Shown here one piece after another: positions 1 through 6,338 of a DNA stretch of 36,803 bases. The translations under genes and the position numbers were made by a program. Numbering within the stretch: the first letter of the stretch is position 1; each line of letters starts with the position of its first letter. This stretch comes from Salinivirgaceae bacterium (GTDB lineage: Bacteria; Bacteroidota; Bacteroidia; Bacteroidales; SZUA-534): contig JAEEPS010000025.1 in the NCBI GenBank assembly GCA_016284875.1, forward strand, positions 1 through 36,803, written 5' to 3'. The notes beneath the pieces are model-generated. The model was given only the letters and a program-made list of their open reading frames with translations, was not told the origin of the DNA and searched no databases.

Positions 1-1221
1 ACCGTTCGTCTCATCGACTGCTTCTGGAGTCCTGTAGTAGGAAAGTATATCGATAACCGCAATCCCAAATTGGACAAGTACCGCACTTATCTTCTTTGGG
101 GTGGTATTCCGCTCACAGTTGCCGCTTGCTTCCTGATGCTTCCGGCTGCTGCCACTTGGTCGATGGGTGCGAAGATGGTCTATGCCACATTGAGTTATAC
201 AATATTAAGTATGATTTATTCGGTGGTTAATATCCCGTACGGCTCGATTATGGCAAGTATGACCCGCGACAACGACGAGGTTCTTATTCTTACTTCGACT
301 CGTATGGTTTGCGCCAATATCGGTCAGATTATTGTTCAGGCAGGTTTCCCTATCGGACTCGCCATTTGCGTTCATTCGGCAATCAACTGGGACCAGGCAA
401 TATTTATGGCTATCGGTACCATTCCGGCATTCATTATCCTGCCGTTGCTGCCGGCTTTGAAGAAATTGTTCGGTAAGAAAGGTCTTTATTATCTGCTTCT
501 TGCAATTGGCTTGATTGGTTTTGCCATTCTGTTCGGCATTGGTAAGTTCGGCGATGTTCAGAACTGCGCCACAATAGTTAAGATTGCAAAAATTATGACG
601 GGTGTTGGTTTGCTTGTAGGCTCGCTTATGTGGGCGCTTGTTCCTGAAGTAATTACCGAGGCAGAACACCGCACAGGAAACCGTCCGGCTGCTACTGTGA
701 ACGCTCTTGCAGGTGTGGCTTTCAAGGCAGGTTTCTCAATTGCAGGCTGGATTACACCATTGGTAATGGGCTTGATTGGCTTTAACCTGGCAAGTGAGGA
801 GTCGGCTCTGCCTACTGCTCCGGGTGCTTGGTTTACAGTTACTTGCGTGTTCGCACTGGTTGGTTTTGTTCTCTTGACGCTTTGCTTCCTGGGTAGCAAG
901 GAAAATATCACCACAACACCTGAAAAACCTGTTTCGTTCGGCGATATGTGGCGCGAGTTCAAGGCTAACAAATGCCTTCAACTGGTGCTCGGAATCTTTG
1001 TTGTAGTGTTCCTGGCTTCGTTCATCAGCGCACCTGTAAATGCTTATTACACAGAGTTGGGCAAATATTCGGCCACTGCGCAGAATGCAATTTTGGTGTT
1101 CACTACCATAATCCCGGCAGCGCTTTTGGTTCTTGTGGCTTACTTGATTAAAAAGTACCCACTTACCGACGAGAAACTCGACGAGATGAGCCGTGAAATT
1201 GAAGCACGTGCAAAAGCATAA
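1..1221 (+). CDS. GPH-family sugar:cation symporter, 5' partial, with permuted segment order
   Basis: This inner-membrane transporter of the glycoside-pentoside-hexuronide:cation symporter (MelB-like) family probably imports xylo-oligosaccharides, given the GH10 and GH43 genes downstream. The reading frame is open from base 1, so the N-terminus (about TM1) lies outside the window; the first in-frame start-like codon (TTG at 70) is internal. Family hallmarks are visible: a D-x-x-x-SPVVGKYIDN loop at the left edge, PYGSIMASMTRD near base 235, and PEVITEAEHRTGNRPAA near base 645. The order of parts is wrong for the family. The TM8-TM11 block (about bases 380-802) precedes the TM6-linker-TM7 block (about 806-1069), whereas in MelB the linker sits mid-protein. 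Nothing is missing; the two blocks are swapped. It ends in the usual YPLTDEKL tail. Family assignment is firm; substrate is inferred from context. Whether the swapped protein works is unknown. Confidence 0.85.
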   Translation, partial: TVRLIDCFWSPVVGKYIDNRNPKLDKYRTYLLWGGIPLTVAACFLMLPAAATWSMGAKMVYATLSYTILSMIYSVVNIPYGSIMASMTRDNDEVLILTSTRMVCANIGQIIVQAGFPIGLAICVHSAINWDQAIFMAIGTIPAFIILPLLPALKKLFGKKGLYYLLLAIGLIGFAILFGIGKFGDVQNCATIVKIAKIMTGVGLLVGSLMWALVPEVITEAEHRTGNRPAATVNALAGVAFKAGFSIAGWITPLVMGLIGFNLASEESALPTAPGAWFTVTCVFALVGFVLLTLCFLGSKENITTTPEKPVSFGDMWREFKANKCLQLVLGIFVVVFLASFISAPVNAYYTELGKYSATAQNAILVFTTIIPAALLVLVAYLIKKYPLTDEKLDEMSREIEARAKA

Positions 1222-1233
1222 TGAATTTTTACC

Positions 1234-1269
1234 AAAGACGGGAGGGAAGCGCCCCTTCCGTCTTTTTTT
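1234..1269 (+). terminator. Intrinsic terminator after the symporter gene
   Basis: Arms AAGACGGGAGGG and CCCTTCCGTCTT form a stem of about 11 pairs around a short loop, followed by a run of seven T. It lies between the symporter stop and the GH10 start, only 12 bases before the GH10 ATG. No Bacteroidetes-type promoter is visible in between, so GH10 may depend on read-through. Confidence 0.75.
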
Positions 1270-1281
1270 AATTTAAAAGAT

Positions 1282-2454
1282 ATGAATATCAAGTTATTAT
1301 CGATGGCTGCAATTGCTGTGGCTCTTGTGAGTTGCGGAGGCAACAATGCTGGCAGTCAGCAATCGAACCTGCCTGCAAAGTGCGATTGTCCCGACAATGG
1401 TAAAGCCACTATGCGTCAGGCATTTGACGGTAAGTTTCTGCTTGGTGCGGCAGTCAATGTGCGCCAGGTGAAAAGTGCCGACCCGAAGGTGCAATGCGTT
1501 ATCCGAGACCAGTTCAGCGCGCTTGTGCCCGAAAACTGTATGAAGCCGGAGGAGATTCACCCCAAAAAAGACCTGTACGACTGGCGCGATGCCGACGCTA
1601 TTGTTGAACTTGCGCAGCGCAATGGTCAGGCTGTTACCGGCCACTGTCTGGTTTGGCACTCACAGTTGCCTTATTGGTTCTTTAAAGACGATTTGGGCCA
1701 GCAAGTTACTAAAGATGAACTGATTGCGCGTATGCGTGAGCATATCACCGCTGTGGTTTCGCGCTACAAAGGCAAAATCAAGGGCTGGGACGTTGTGAAT
1801 GAGGCACTTCTGGACAACGGAGAATTGCGTCCGACGCAATTCTACCGCATTATCGGCCCCGAATACATTAAAATGGCGTTCCAGTTTGCCCACGAGGCCG
1901 ACCCCGATGCCGAACTCTACTACAACGATTATGGTATGGACAATCCGTCGAAACGCGAGGGCGCTATCCGTATCGTGCGTGAGTTGAAGGCCGCAGGCTG
2001 CCGCATTGATGGCATTGGAATGCAGTCGCACGTGGCTTTCGACACCAATCTCGACGAGTATGAGAAGAGCATTGAGGCTTACGCCGCCGAAGGTGTGAAG
2101 GTGATGGTCACCGAACTCGATTTGAGCGTATTGCCTTGGCCGCAAGGTAATTACGGCGCTGCCGTGGAGACCAACTTCGAGTATATGAAGGAGATGAATC
2201 CCTACACCGACAGCCTTCCTGCCGCCAAAGCGCAGGAGCAGACCGATTTCTTCGTGAAACTCTTCAAAATCTACCTGAAGCACGCTGATGTTATCGACCG
2301 CGTAACCTTCTGGGGCCTGACCGACGCCGACAGTTGGAAGAACGGCTGGCCAATGCCTGGCCGCACCGACTATCCGCTCGCAATCGACCGCAACTATCAG
2401 CCAAAACCGTTTGTTGACGCGATAATCAAGTTGGCGATGGAGGAGAGTAAATAA
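1282..2454 (+). CDS. GH10 endo-1,4-beta-xylanase, lipoprotein
   Basis: A 390-residue glycoside hydrolase family 10 enzyme that should cleave internal beta-1,4 bonds of xylan or xylo-oligosaccharides with retention. The N-terminus is a lipoprotein signal with lipobox LVSC and acylated Cys18. The residues after Cys (GGNNAG) are not acidic, so the Bacteroidetes surface-export signal is not evident and a periplasm-facing location is more likely. GH10 landmarks occur in the right order: ENCMKPE, GHCLVWHSQLP, WDVVNEAL with the acid/base Glu174, NDYG, GIGMQSH, VTELD with the nucleophile Glu278, and WGLTDADSW. Length fits one catalytic domain with no carbohydrate-binding module. It sits between a GPH symporter and a GH43 enzyme, a common compact xylo-oligosaccharide cluster without SusC/SusD in view. 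Its stop codon overlaps the first unit of a heptamer repeat array. Confidence 0.95.
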   Translation: MNIKLLSMAAIAVALVSCGGNNAGSQQSNLPAKCDCPDNGKATMRQAFDGKFLLGAAVNVRQVKSADPKVQCVIRDQFSALVPENCMKPEEIHPKKDLYDWRDADAIVELAQRNGQAVTGHCLVWHSQLPYWFFKDDLGQQVTKDELIARMREHITAVVSRYKGKIKGWDVVNEALLDNGELRPTQFYRIIGPEYIKMAFQFAHEADPDAELYYNDYGMDNPSKREGAIRIVRELKAAGCRIDGIGMQSHVAFDTNLDEYEKSIEAYAAEGVKVMVTELDLSVLPWPQGNYGAAVETNFEYMKEMNPYTDSLPAAKAQEQTDFFVKLFKIYLKHADVIDRVTFWGLTDADSWKNGWPMPGRTDYPLAIDRNYQPKPFVDAIIKLAMEESK

Positions 2455-2536
2455 TTGACAATGGACAATTGAGAATTGAAAATTGAAAATTGAAAATTGA
2501 CAATTAACAATGAACAATGAATAATTAACAATTAAA
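2453..2536 (+). repeat. Heptamer tandem array, unit AATTGAA (about 12 copies)
   Basis: Twelve consecutive 7-base units of the form AAT(T/G)(G/A)A(A/C/G/T) begin on the last two bases of the GH10 stop codon. Units 4-6 are identical (AATTGAA) and the others differ by one to three bases. Most units contain TGA or TAA when read across the unit boundary, so stops recur in every frame of the GH10 strand. Seven-base periodicity is read directly; function is unknown. Confidence 0.85.
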
Positions 2537-2537
2537 T

Positions 2538-2558
2538 GGTGTTGGGTATTGGGTGTTG
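2538..2558 (+). repeat. Heptamer repeat, unit GGTGTTG (3 copies)
   Basis: Three 7-base units, GGTGTTG, GGTATTG and GGTGTTG, follow directly after the AATTGAA array. Their reverse complements (CAACACC, CAATACC) are the units of the array at 4551-4606, so the same repeat family occurs in opposite orientation about 2 kb apart. Confidence 0.75.
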
Positions 2559-2589
2559 GTGGTGACATAGCGGGCCGCATCCGTCCCGA

Positions 2590-2613
2590 TTCACCAGTTC
2601 ACCAGTTCACCGA
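2590..2613 (+). repeat. Short 8-base direct repeat (TTCACCAG, 3 copies)
   Basis: Two identical TTCACCAG units and one TTCACCGA unit lie in the same GH10-GH43 intergenic region as the heptamer arrays. They are followed by AACTTAA-like words before the GH43 start. No promoter matching the Bacteroidetes consensus is evident in this 207-base gap. Confidence 0.6.
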
Positions 2614-2661
2614 TTCAACAAAACTTAAAACTAAAATAGTAATAACCAAAAACTTAAAGCA

Positions 2662-3705
2662 ATGACACAGAAACGTTATTTATTCCCTGCCGACTATATG
2701 GCAGACCCAGCCGTTCACGTGTTCAACGGCAAAATATTCATTTACCCGTCGCACGACTGGGAAGCAGGTGCCGAAGAGGACGACGATGGCGGTCACTTCC
2801 AGATGAAGGACTATCACGCACTCTCGATTGACGGCGACCCGATGACAGGCAATGTCAACGACCACGGCGTAATTTTCGATGTGAAAGATGTGCCTTGGGC
2901 TGAAAAACAGTTGTGGGACAGCGACGTAGTTGAGAAAAACGGCAAGTACTACTACGTTTTCTCGGGCAAAGGTTACGATGGCGTGTTCCGTCTTGGCGTG
3001 GCAGTGGCCGACAAGCCCGAAGGCCCGTTCAAGCCGCAACCGCAGCCAATCCGCGGCTCGTTCTCTATCGACCCGTGCGTGTTCAAAGACGACGACGGCA
3101 CCATTTACACCTATTTTGGCGGACTCTGGGGCGGCCAACTTCAATGGTGGCAGCCATTCGCGCCAGGTTTTGAGCCGATTCACGGCAAGCACGGCGACAA
3201 TAACGGCCTTGTTGATATGGGTGCAGAGCCCACACGCAGCGGCGAACTCTTTGCCAAACCTGATATGCCAGCGCTTCCGAGTTTCGTTGTGAAGATGAGC
3301 GACGATATGCTGCAGTTTGCCGAGGCACCACGCCGCGTGCTGGTTGTCGATAAGGACGGGCAACCGCTTAAGGCTGGCGACCCGCACCGCTTCTTTGAGG
3401 CTTCGTGGATGCACAAATACAACGGCAAGTACTACTTCTCGTACTCAACTGGCGACAGCCACTTCCTTTGCTACGCAATCGGCGACAATCCGTACGGACC
3501 GTTCACCTATCAAGGCGTGATTCTGACACCTGTTGTGGGCTGGACCACTCACCACGCCATTGCCGAGTACAAGGGCAAATGGTATCTGTTCCACCACGAT
3601 TGCGTTCCGTCGAACGACAAGACCTGGCTTCGCTCGCTCAAAGTTTGCGAACTTGAGTACGATGCCGACGGCAAAATCAAAACAATCGAAGGTCTCGATA
3701 AATAG
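2662..3705 (+). CDS. GH43 family beta-xylosidase/alpha-L-arabinofuranosidase
   Basis: A 347-residue five-bladed beta-propeller glycosidase of family GH43, expected to trim xylose or arabinose from xylo-oligosaccharides by inversion. Likely catalytic residues are the base Asp15 (ADPAVHVFNGKIF), the pKa modulator Asp137 (SIDPCVFKDDDG) and the acid Glu246 (RFFEASWMHKYNGKYYF); these are assigned from family patterns. There is no signal peptide, so it should act in the cytoplasm on sugars brought in by the upstream symporter. It lacks a C-terminal beta-sandwich domain. The start ATG follows an A-rich leader with no Shine-Dalgarno. Which activity dominates cannot be read from sequence alone. Confidence 0.9.
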   Translation: MTQKRYLFPADYMADPAVHVFNGKIFIYPSHDWEAGAEEDDDGGHFQMKDYHALSIDGDPMTGNVNDHGVIFDVKDVPWAEKQLWDSDVVEKNGKYYYVFSGKGYDGVFRLGVAVADKPEGPFKPQPQPIRGSFSIDPCVFKDDDGTIYTYFGGLWGGQLQWWQPFAPGFEPIHGKHGDNNGLVDMGAEPTRSGELFAKPDMPALPSFVVKMSDDMLQFAEAPRRVLVVDKDGQPLKAGDPHRFFEASWMHKYNGKYYFSYSTGDSHFLCYAIGDNPYGPFTYQGVILTPVVGWTTHHAIAEYKGKWYLFHHDCVPSNDKTWLRSLKVCELEYDADGKIKTIEGLDK

Positions 3706-3730
3706 TTTTAATTGTTAATAATAAGGAAGA

Positions 3731-3761
3731 GAGTCCGTCGCGATGACGGGCTCTTTTTTTT
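3731..3761 (+). terminator. Intrinsic terminator after GH43
   Basis: Arms GAGTCCGTC and GACGGGCTC pair (one G-U) around the loop GCGAT and are followed by eight T. It ends the plus-strand xylan cluster just before the 3' end of the convergent MurU-like gene. Confidence 0.85.
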
Positions 3762-3766
3762 GCCGA

Positions 3767-4486
3767 TTATTTCTTCTGTAGAAATTTTTCCGCTTCCGCG
3801 ATTTTTTCAACCGAGCCAGCATCGAACCAATAGTCGCTGTCGTGACGGTAGCCGATGATTTTGTGGCTCTTGGCCAAATTCAGATAATGCGGAATGATTG
3901 GAAAGACTTCGTCGGCAGGGAATTTGCTGAACAGCGACGGCGATATGATGTGTATTCCGCTGAATGCGAATGGTTTAAGTTCTTTGGTCTGGCTGACAAT
4001 GATTGATTCGCCCGTTTTGTTGTTCTGCCAGCCGCCAAGTTGCCAATCGGCATCAAAGAGCAGTTGGCGCGAACTTTTGCGGTCGCGGATGGCTAATGTG
4101 GCATCGGCCTTTGAATCAATGTGTTGCTGCATCATCTTTCGCAAGTCGATGTTGGTGAGAATATCAACGTTGGCAATCACCACAGGCTCTCGGCCGCTGA
4201 ACAGGCTGACGGCTTTTTTCAGTCCGCCGCCAGTGTCGAGCAGCAATTGACTCTCGTCAGATATTTGAATATCAACGTTATACTTCAGGTTGGCGATGTA
4301 CGTTTTCATCATTTCGGCAAAGTGGTGCACGTTAATCACAATGCGAGTGGCGCCATTGCCAATAAGCATCTCAATGCAGTGTTGCAGCAGCGTTTTTCCG
4401 CAAACTTCCACCAGTGCTTTCGGGCGGTCGTTTGTCAGCGGTCGAAGGCGAGTGCCCAAACCTGCAGCGAATATCATTGCTTCCAT
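3767..4486 (-). CDS. Sugar-1-phosphate nucleotidyltransferase, MurU-like
   Basis: A 239-residue nucleotidyltransferase of the family that makes NDP-sugars from NTP and sugar-1-phosphate. The signature GLGTRLRPLTNDRPKAL runs from residue 9, with the PK lysine at 23; a metal-binding Asp108 sits in ANVDIL, and WFDAGS lies near the C-terminus. It has no C-terminal acyltransferase helix, so it is not GlmU. The nearest functional match is MurU (MurNAc-1-phosphate uridylyltransferase). That is supported by the upstream AmgK-like kinase on the same strand, since AmgK and MurU form a known two-step MurNAc salvage path in Pseudomonas putida. A mannose-1-phosphate guanylyltransferase is the main alternative. 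It is the last gene of the long minus-strand operon, 98 bases after the kinase. Confidence 0.8.
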   Translation of the reverse strand: MEAMIFAAGLGTRLRPLTNDRPKALVEVCGKTLLQHCIEMLIGNGATRIVINVHHFAEMMKTYIANLKYNVDIQISDESQLLLDTGGGLKKAVSLFSGREPVVIANVDILTNIDLRKMMQQHIDSKADATLAIRDRKSSRQLLFDADWQLGGWQNNKTGESIIVSQTKELKPFAFSGIHIISPSLFSKFPADEVFPIIPHYLNLAKSHKIIGYRHDSDYWFDAGSVEKIAEAEKFLQKK

Positions 4487-4550
4487 AACTCAAGGATTGA
4501 TTAATTGAATGCGAGAATAACTGACTGATTGAACATGTTTTAACCTACTA

Positions 4551-4606
4551 TAATGCCTAATACCCAACACCTAATACCCAATACCTAACACCCAACACCC
4601 AATTCC
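4551..4606 (-). repeat. Heptamer array (plus-strand units TAATACC/CAACACC, 8 copies) spanning a stop codon
   Basis: Eight 7-base units read on the plus strand as TAATGCC, TAATACC, CAACACC, TAATACC, CAATACC, TAACACC, CAACACC and CAATTCC. The stop codon of the kinase-RapZ gene (minus strand, 4585-4587) is inside the array, so the last few residues of that protein are encoded by repeat units. On the coding strand, TAG recurs in several units and falls in different frames. Confidence 0.85.
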
Positions 4607-5991
4607 CTATGAATCAACTTAACCCGCACATCGAATTTCCGCCCGATTTGTTCTGCGAAATTCTGCGCGCAATAAACCGAGCGGTGCTGGCCGCCAGTGC
4701 AACCGAAACTGACCATCAGATTTTTGAATCCGCGCCGCTGGTAGGTCTCAATGGTGGACTCAACAATCTCGATGGCTTTGGCCAGAAAATCGTCGATGGT
4801 CGAGTTGGCTTTCAGGAAATCGATGACTGGCTGGTCGCGGCCTGTGAGCGATTTATACTCGTCGTAGCGGCCAGGATTGTGCTGTCCGCGGCAGTCGAAC
4901 ACAAATCCGCCGCCGTTTTCCGAGTCGGTGGGGATGCCCTTTTTGTACGAGAAACTGTAAACCGTAACGGTCAGGCCGTCGTAGTTGTCGGGAATGGGTT
5001 CGGCAATGTCAATCTTGCTTGCAATTGCTTCAATATAAGGCAGATTGATGAATTTCAGTGCCAGCAGGTCTTTCAAGTTTTTCACAGCCGCAGGAATGCT
5101 CTCAATGAAGTGCTTTTTCTTTTCGTAGTAGCCCCTAAAACCGTAAGCGCCAAGCACTTGCAGCGTGCGAATCAGGGCAAACAGTTTGAATTGTTTGAAA
5201 AGCAGTTCGCGGTCGGCAGGGATGAGCGTTTGCAGTGCGGCTATATAACTGTCGAACAGTTCGTTGCGCAGATTTTCGCTAAATTTTGCTTTTGCCTGAT
5301 AGAGCACCGATGCCACATCGTACATCAGCGGGCCGCGTTTGCCGCCTTGAAAATCAATGTAATAAGGCTCGCCATTCTTCAGCATGATGTTGCGCGACTG
5401 GAAATCGCGGAACATAAAGAATTGGCAGTCAGCGCTTGCGGCGGCTTGTTTGATGGTCTCAAAGTCGGCTTCGAGTTTCAGTTCGTCGAAATCAATGTGA
5501 GCGTTCTTTAAAAAGCAGTATTTGAAATAGTTAAGGTCCCACTGAATGGCCGTCTGGTTGAAATCGGGCGACCCGATGCAGAGTGAGAAATCGATGTTGC
5601 GGCCAGCCACAACCTGCATTCGGGCCAAATCGGCCAGCACGCGCTTGTAGAGTTGCACAAGGTGCTCGTCGGGTGCGCCGTTGGCTTCCACAACAAGGTT
5701 GTAGAGCGGTTCCGAGCCCAAATCTTCAACTAAATAGCAAGTGCGGTCATCGCTTACGGCCAGAACCACAGGCACATTTACGCCCGCATCGGCGAAAGCC
5801 TTGGTGAAAGCAAAATAGGCTTCGTTTTCAGCCACATTCGGGTTGTAGGCGGCCATCACCGAGCGCTGGTCGTCGGCCGTCAGGCGGAAATACTGCCTGT
5901 CGGACCCAGAGCGGGGCAGGGGTGTGGTTTTCAGAACTTTATGGCCGTTCCAGTCAGCCAACAGTTTGTCAATATTGTTGTATGGCTGCAT
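4585..5991 (-). CDS. AmgK-like aminoglycoside-phosphotransferase-family kinase fused to a RapZ C-terminal domain
   Basis: A 468-residue fusion. Residues about 1-330 form an APH-type kinase with catalytic motif FRDFQSRN (Asp196, Asn201) and a metal-binding IDFQGG segment followed by GPLMYDVASVLYQ, much like AmgK, which phosphorylates MurNAc or GlcNAc at C1. Residues about 338-468 match the RapZ C-terminal domain: VYSFSYKKGIP, FDCRGQHNPGRYDEYKSLTGRD, and GCTGGQHRS at 430-438. The P-loop N-terminal half of RapZ is absent. In E. coli this domain binds GlcN6P and the sRNA GlmZ. I infer a sugar kinase with a built-in amino-sugar sensor or catalytic partner. It starts 2 bases after the STAS gene stop (TAACCATG), which suggests coupling. 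The C-terminus (ELGVGC) runs into heptamer repeats and lacks a basic tail. Kinase substrate is inferred. Confidence 0.85.
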   Translation of the reverse strand: MQPYNNIDKLLADWNGHKVLKTTPLPRSGSDRQYFRLTADDQRSVMAAYNPNVAENEAYFAFTKAFADAGVNVPVVLAVSDDRTCYLVEDLGSEPLYNLVVEANGAPDEHLVQLYKRVLADLARMQVVAGRNIDFSLCIGSPDFNQTAIQWDLNYFKYCFLKNAHIDFDELKLEADFETIKQAAASADCQFFMFRDFQSRNIMLKNGEPYYIDFQGGKRGPLMYDVASVLYQAKAKFSENLRNELFDSYIAALQTLIPADRELLFKQFKLFALIRTLQVLGAYGFRGYYEKKKHFIESIPAAVKNLKDLLALKFINLPYIEAIASKIDIAEPIPDNYDGLTVTVYSFSYKKGIPTDSENGGGFVFDCRGQHNPGRYDEYKSLTGRDQPVIDFLKANSTIDDFLAKAIEIVESTIETYQRRGFKNLMVSFGCTGGQHRSVYCAQNFAEQIGRKFDVRVKLIHRELGVGC

Positions 5992-5993
5992 GG

Positions 5994-6338
5994 TTACAGC
6001 GATGCTTTGGCTTCGTCGAGTGTCGGATAAATGTCAAGAATCTGATTCATGCGTGTCAGAATGATGACGTTGGTCACCGCGCTGCTCATGTTGCAGAACC
6101 GCACTTTGCAGTTGTTGTTGCGCCCATGGTTGAAAATGCTCAGCAGCGTTCCCAGTCCAGTGCTGTCAATCAAGTCGATATTGCACATATCGATGATCAG
6201 GTTCAGATAATTGTGCTGGTCGATAATGGCGTTAATCTGCGATTTGAACTCGCCGTCGTTGCTGATTGTCAGTCGGCGGTTGTCAGTTTTCGGTGTTGCA
6301 ATTGCGCAACCTGCAATCTGATTGTTGATTTCCATCAT
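5994..6338 (-). CDS. STAS-domain protein (anti-sigma factor antagonist-like)
   Basis: A single-domain STAS protein of 114 residues, like SpoIIAA/RsbV. The core [23 protein letters not shown] pattern is intact and the likely phosphorylatable residue is Ser59 in DSTGLG. Such proteins normally switch between partners according to phosphorylation by an RsbW-type kinase and dephosphorylation by a PP2C phosphatase. Neither enzyme is encoded nearby. Instead its ATG overlaps the TGA of the hybrid histidine kinase gene by 4 bases (ATGA), indicating tight co-translation. It may be an output or scaffold of that kinase. A second Met codon follows the first immediately, so the start is uncertain by one residue. 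Confidence 0.85.
   Translation of the reverse strand: MMEINNQIAGCAIATPKTDNRRLTISNDGEFKSQINAIIDQHNYLNLIIDMCNIDLIDSTGLGTLLSIFNHGRNNNCKVRFCNMSSAVTNVIILTRMNQILDIYPTLDEAKASL

Noticed and set aside
1660..2580. Minus-strand open frame of about 300 codons over the GH10 gene
   Set aside because: It reads through the heptamer array and the complement of the GH10 catalytic region; it is a shadow of the xylanase.
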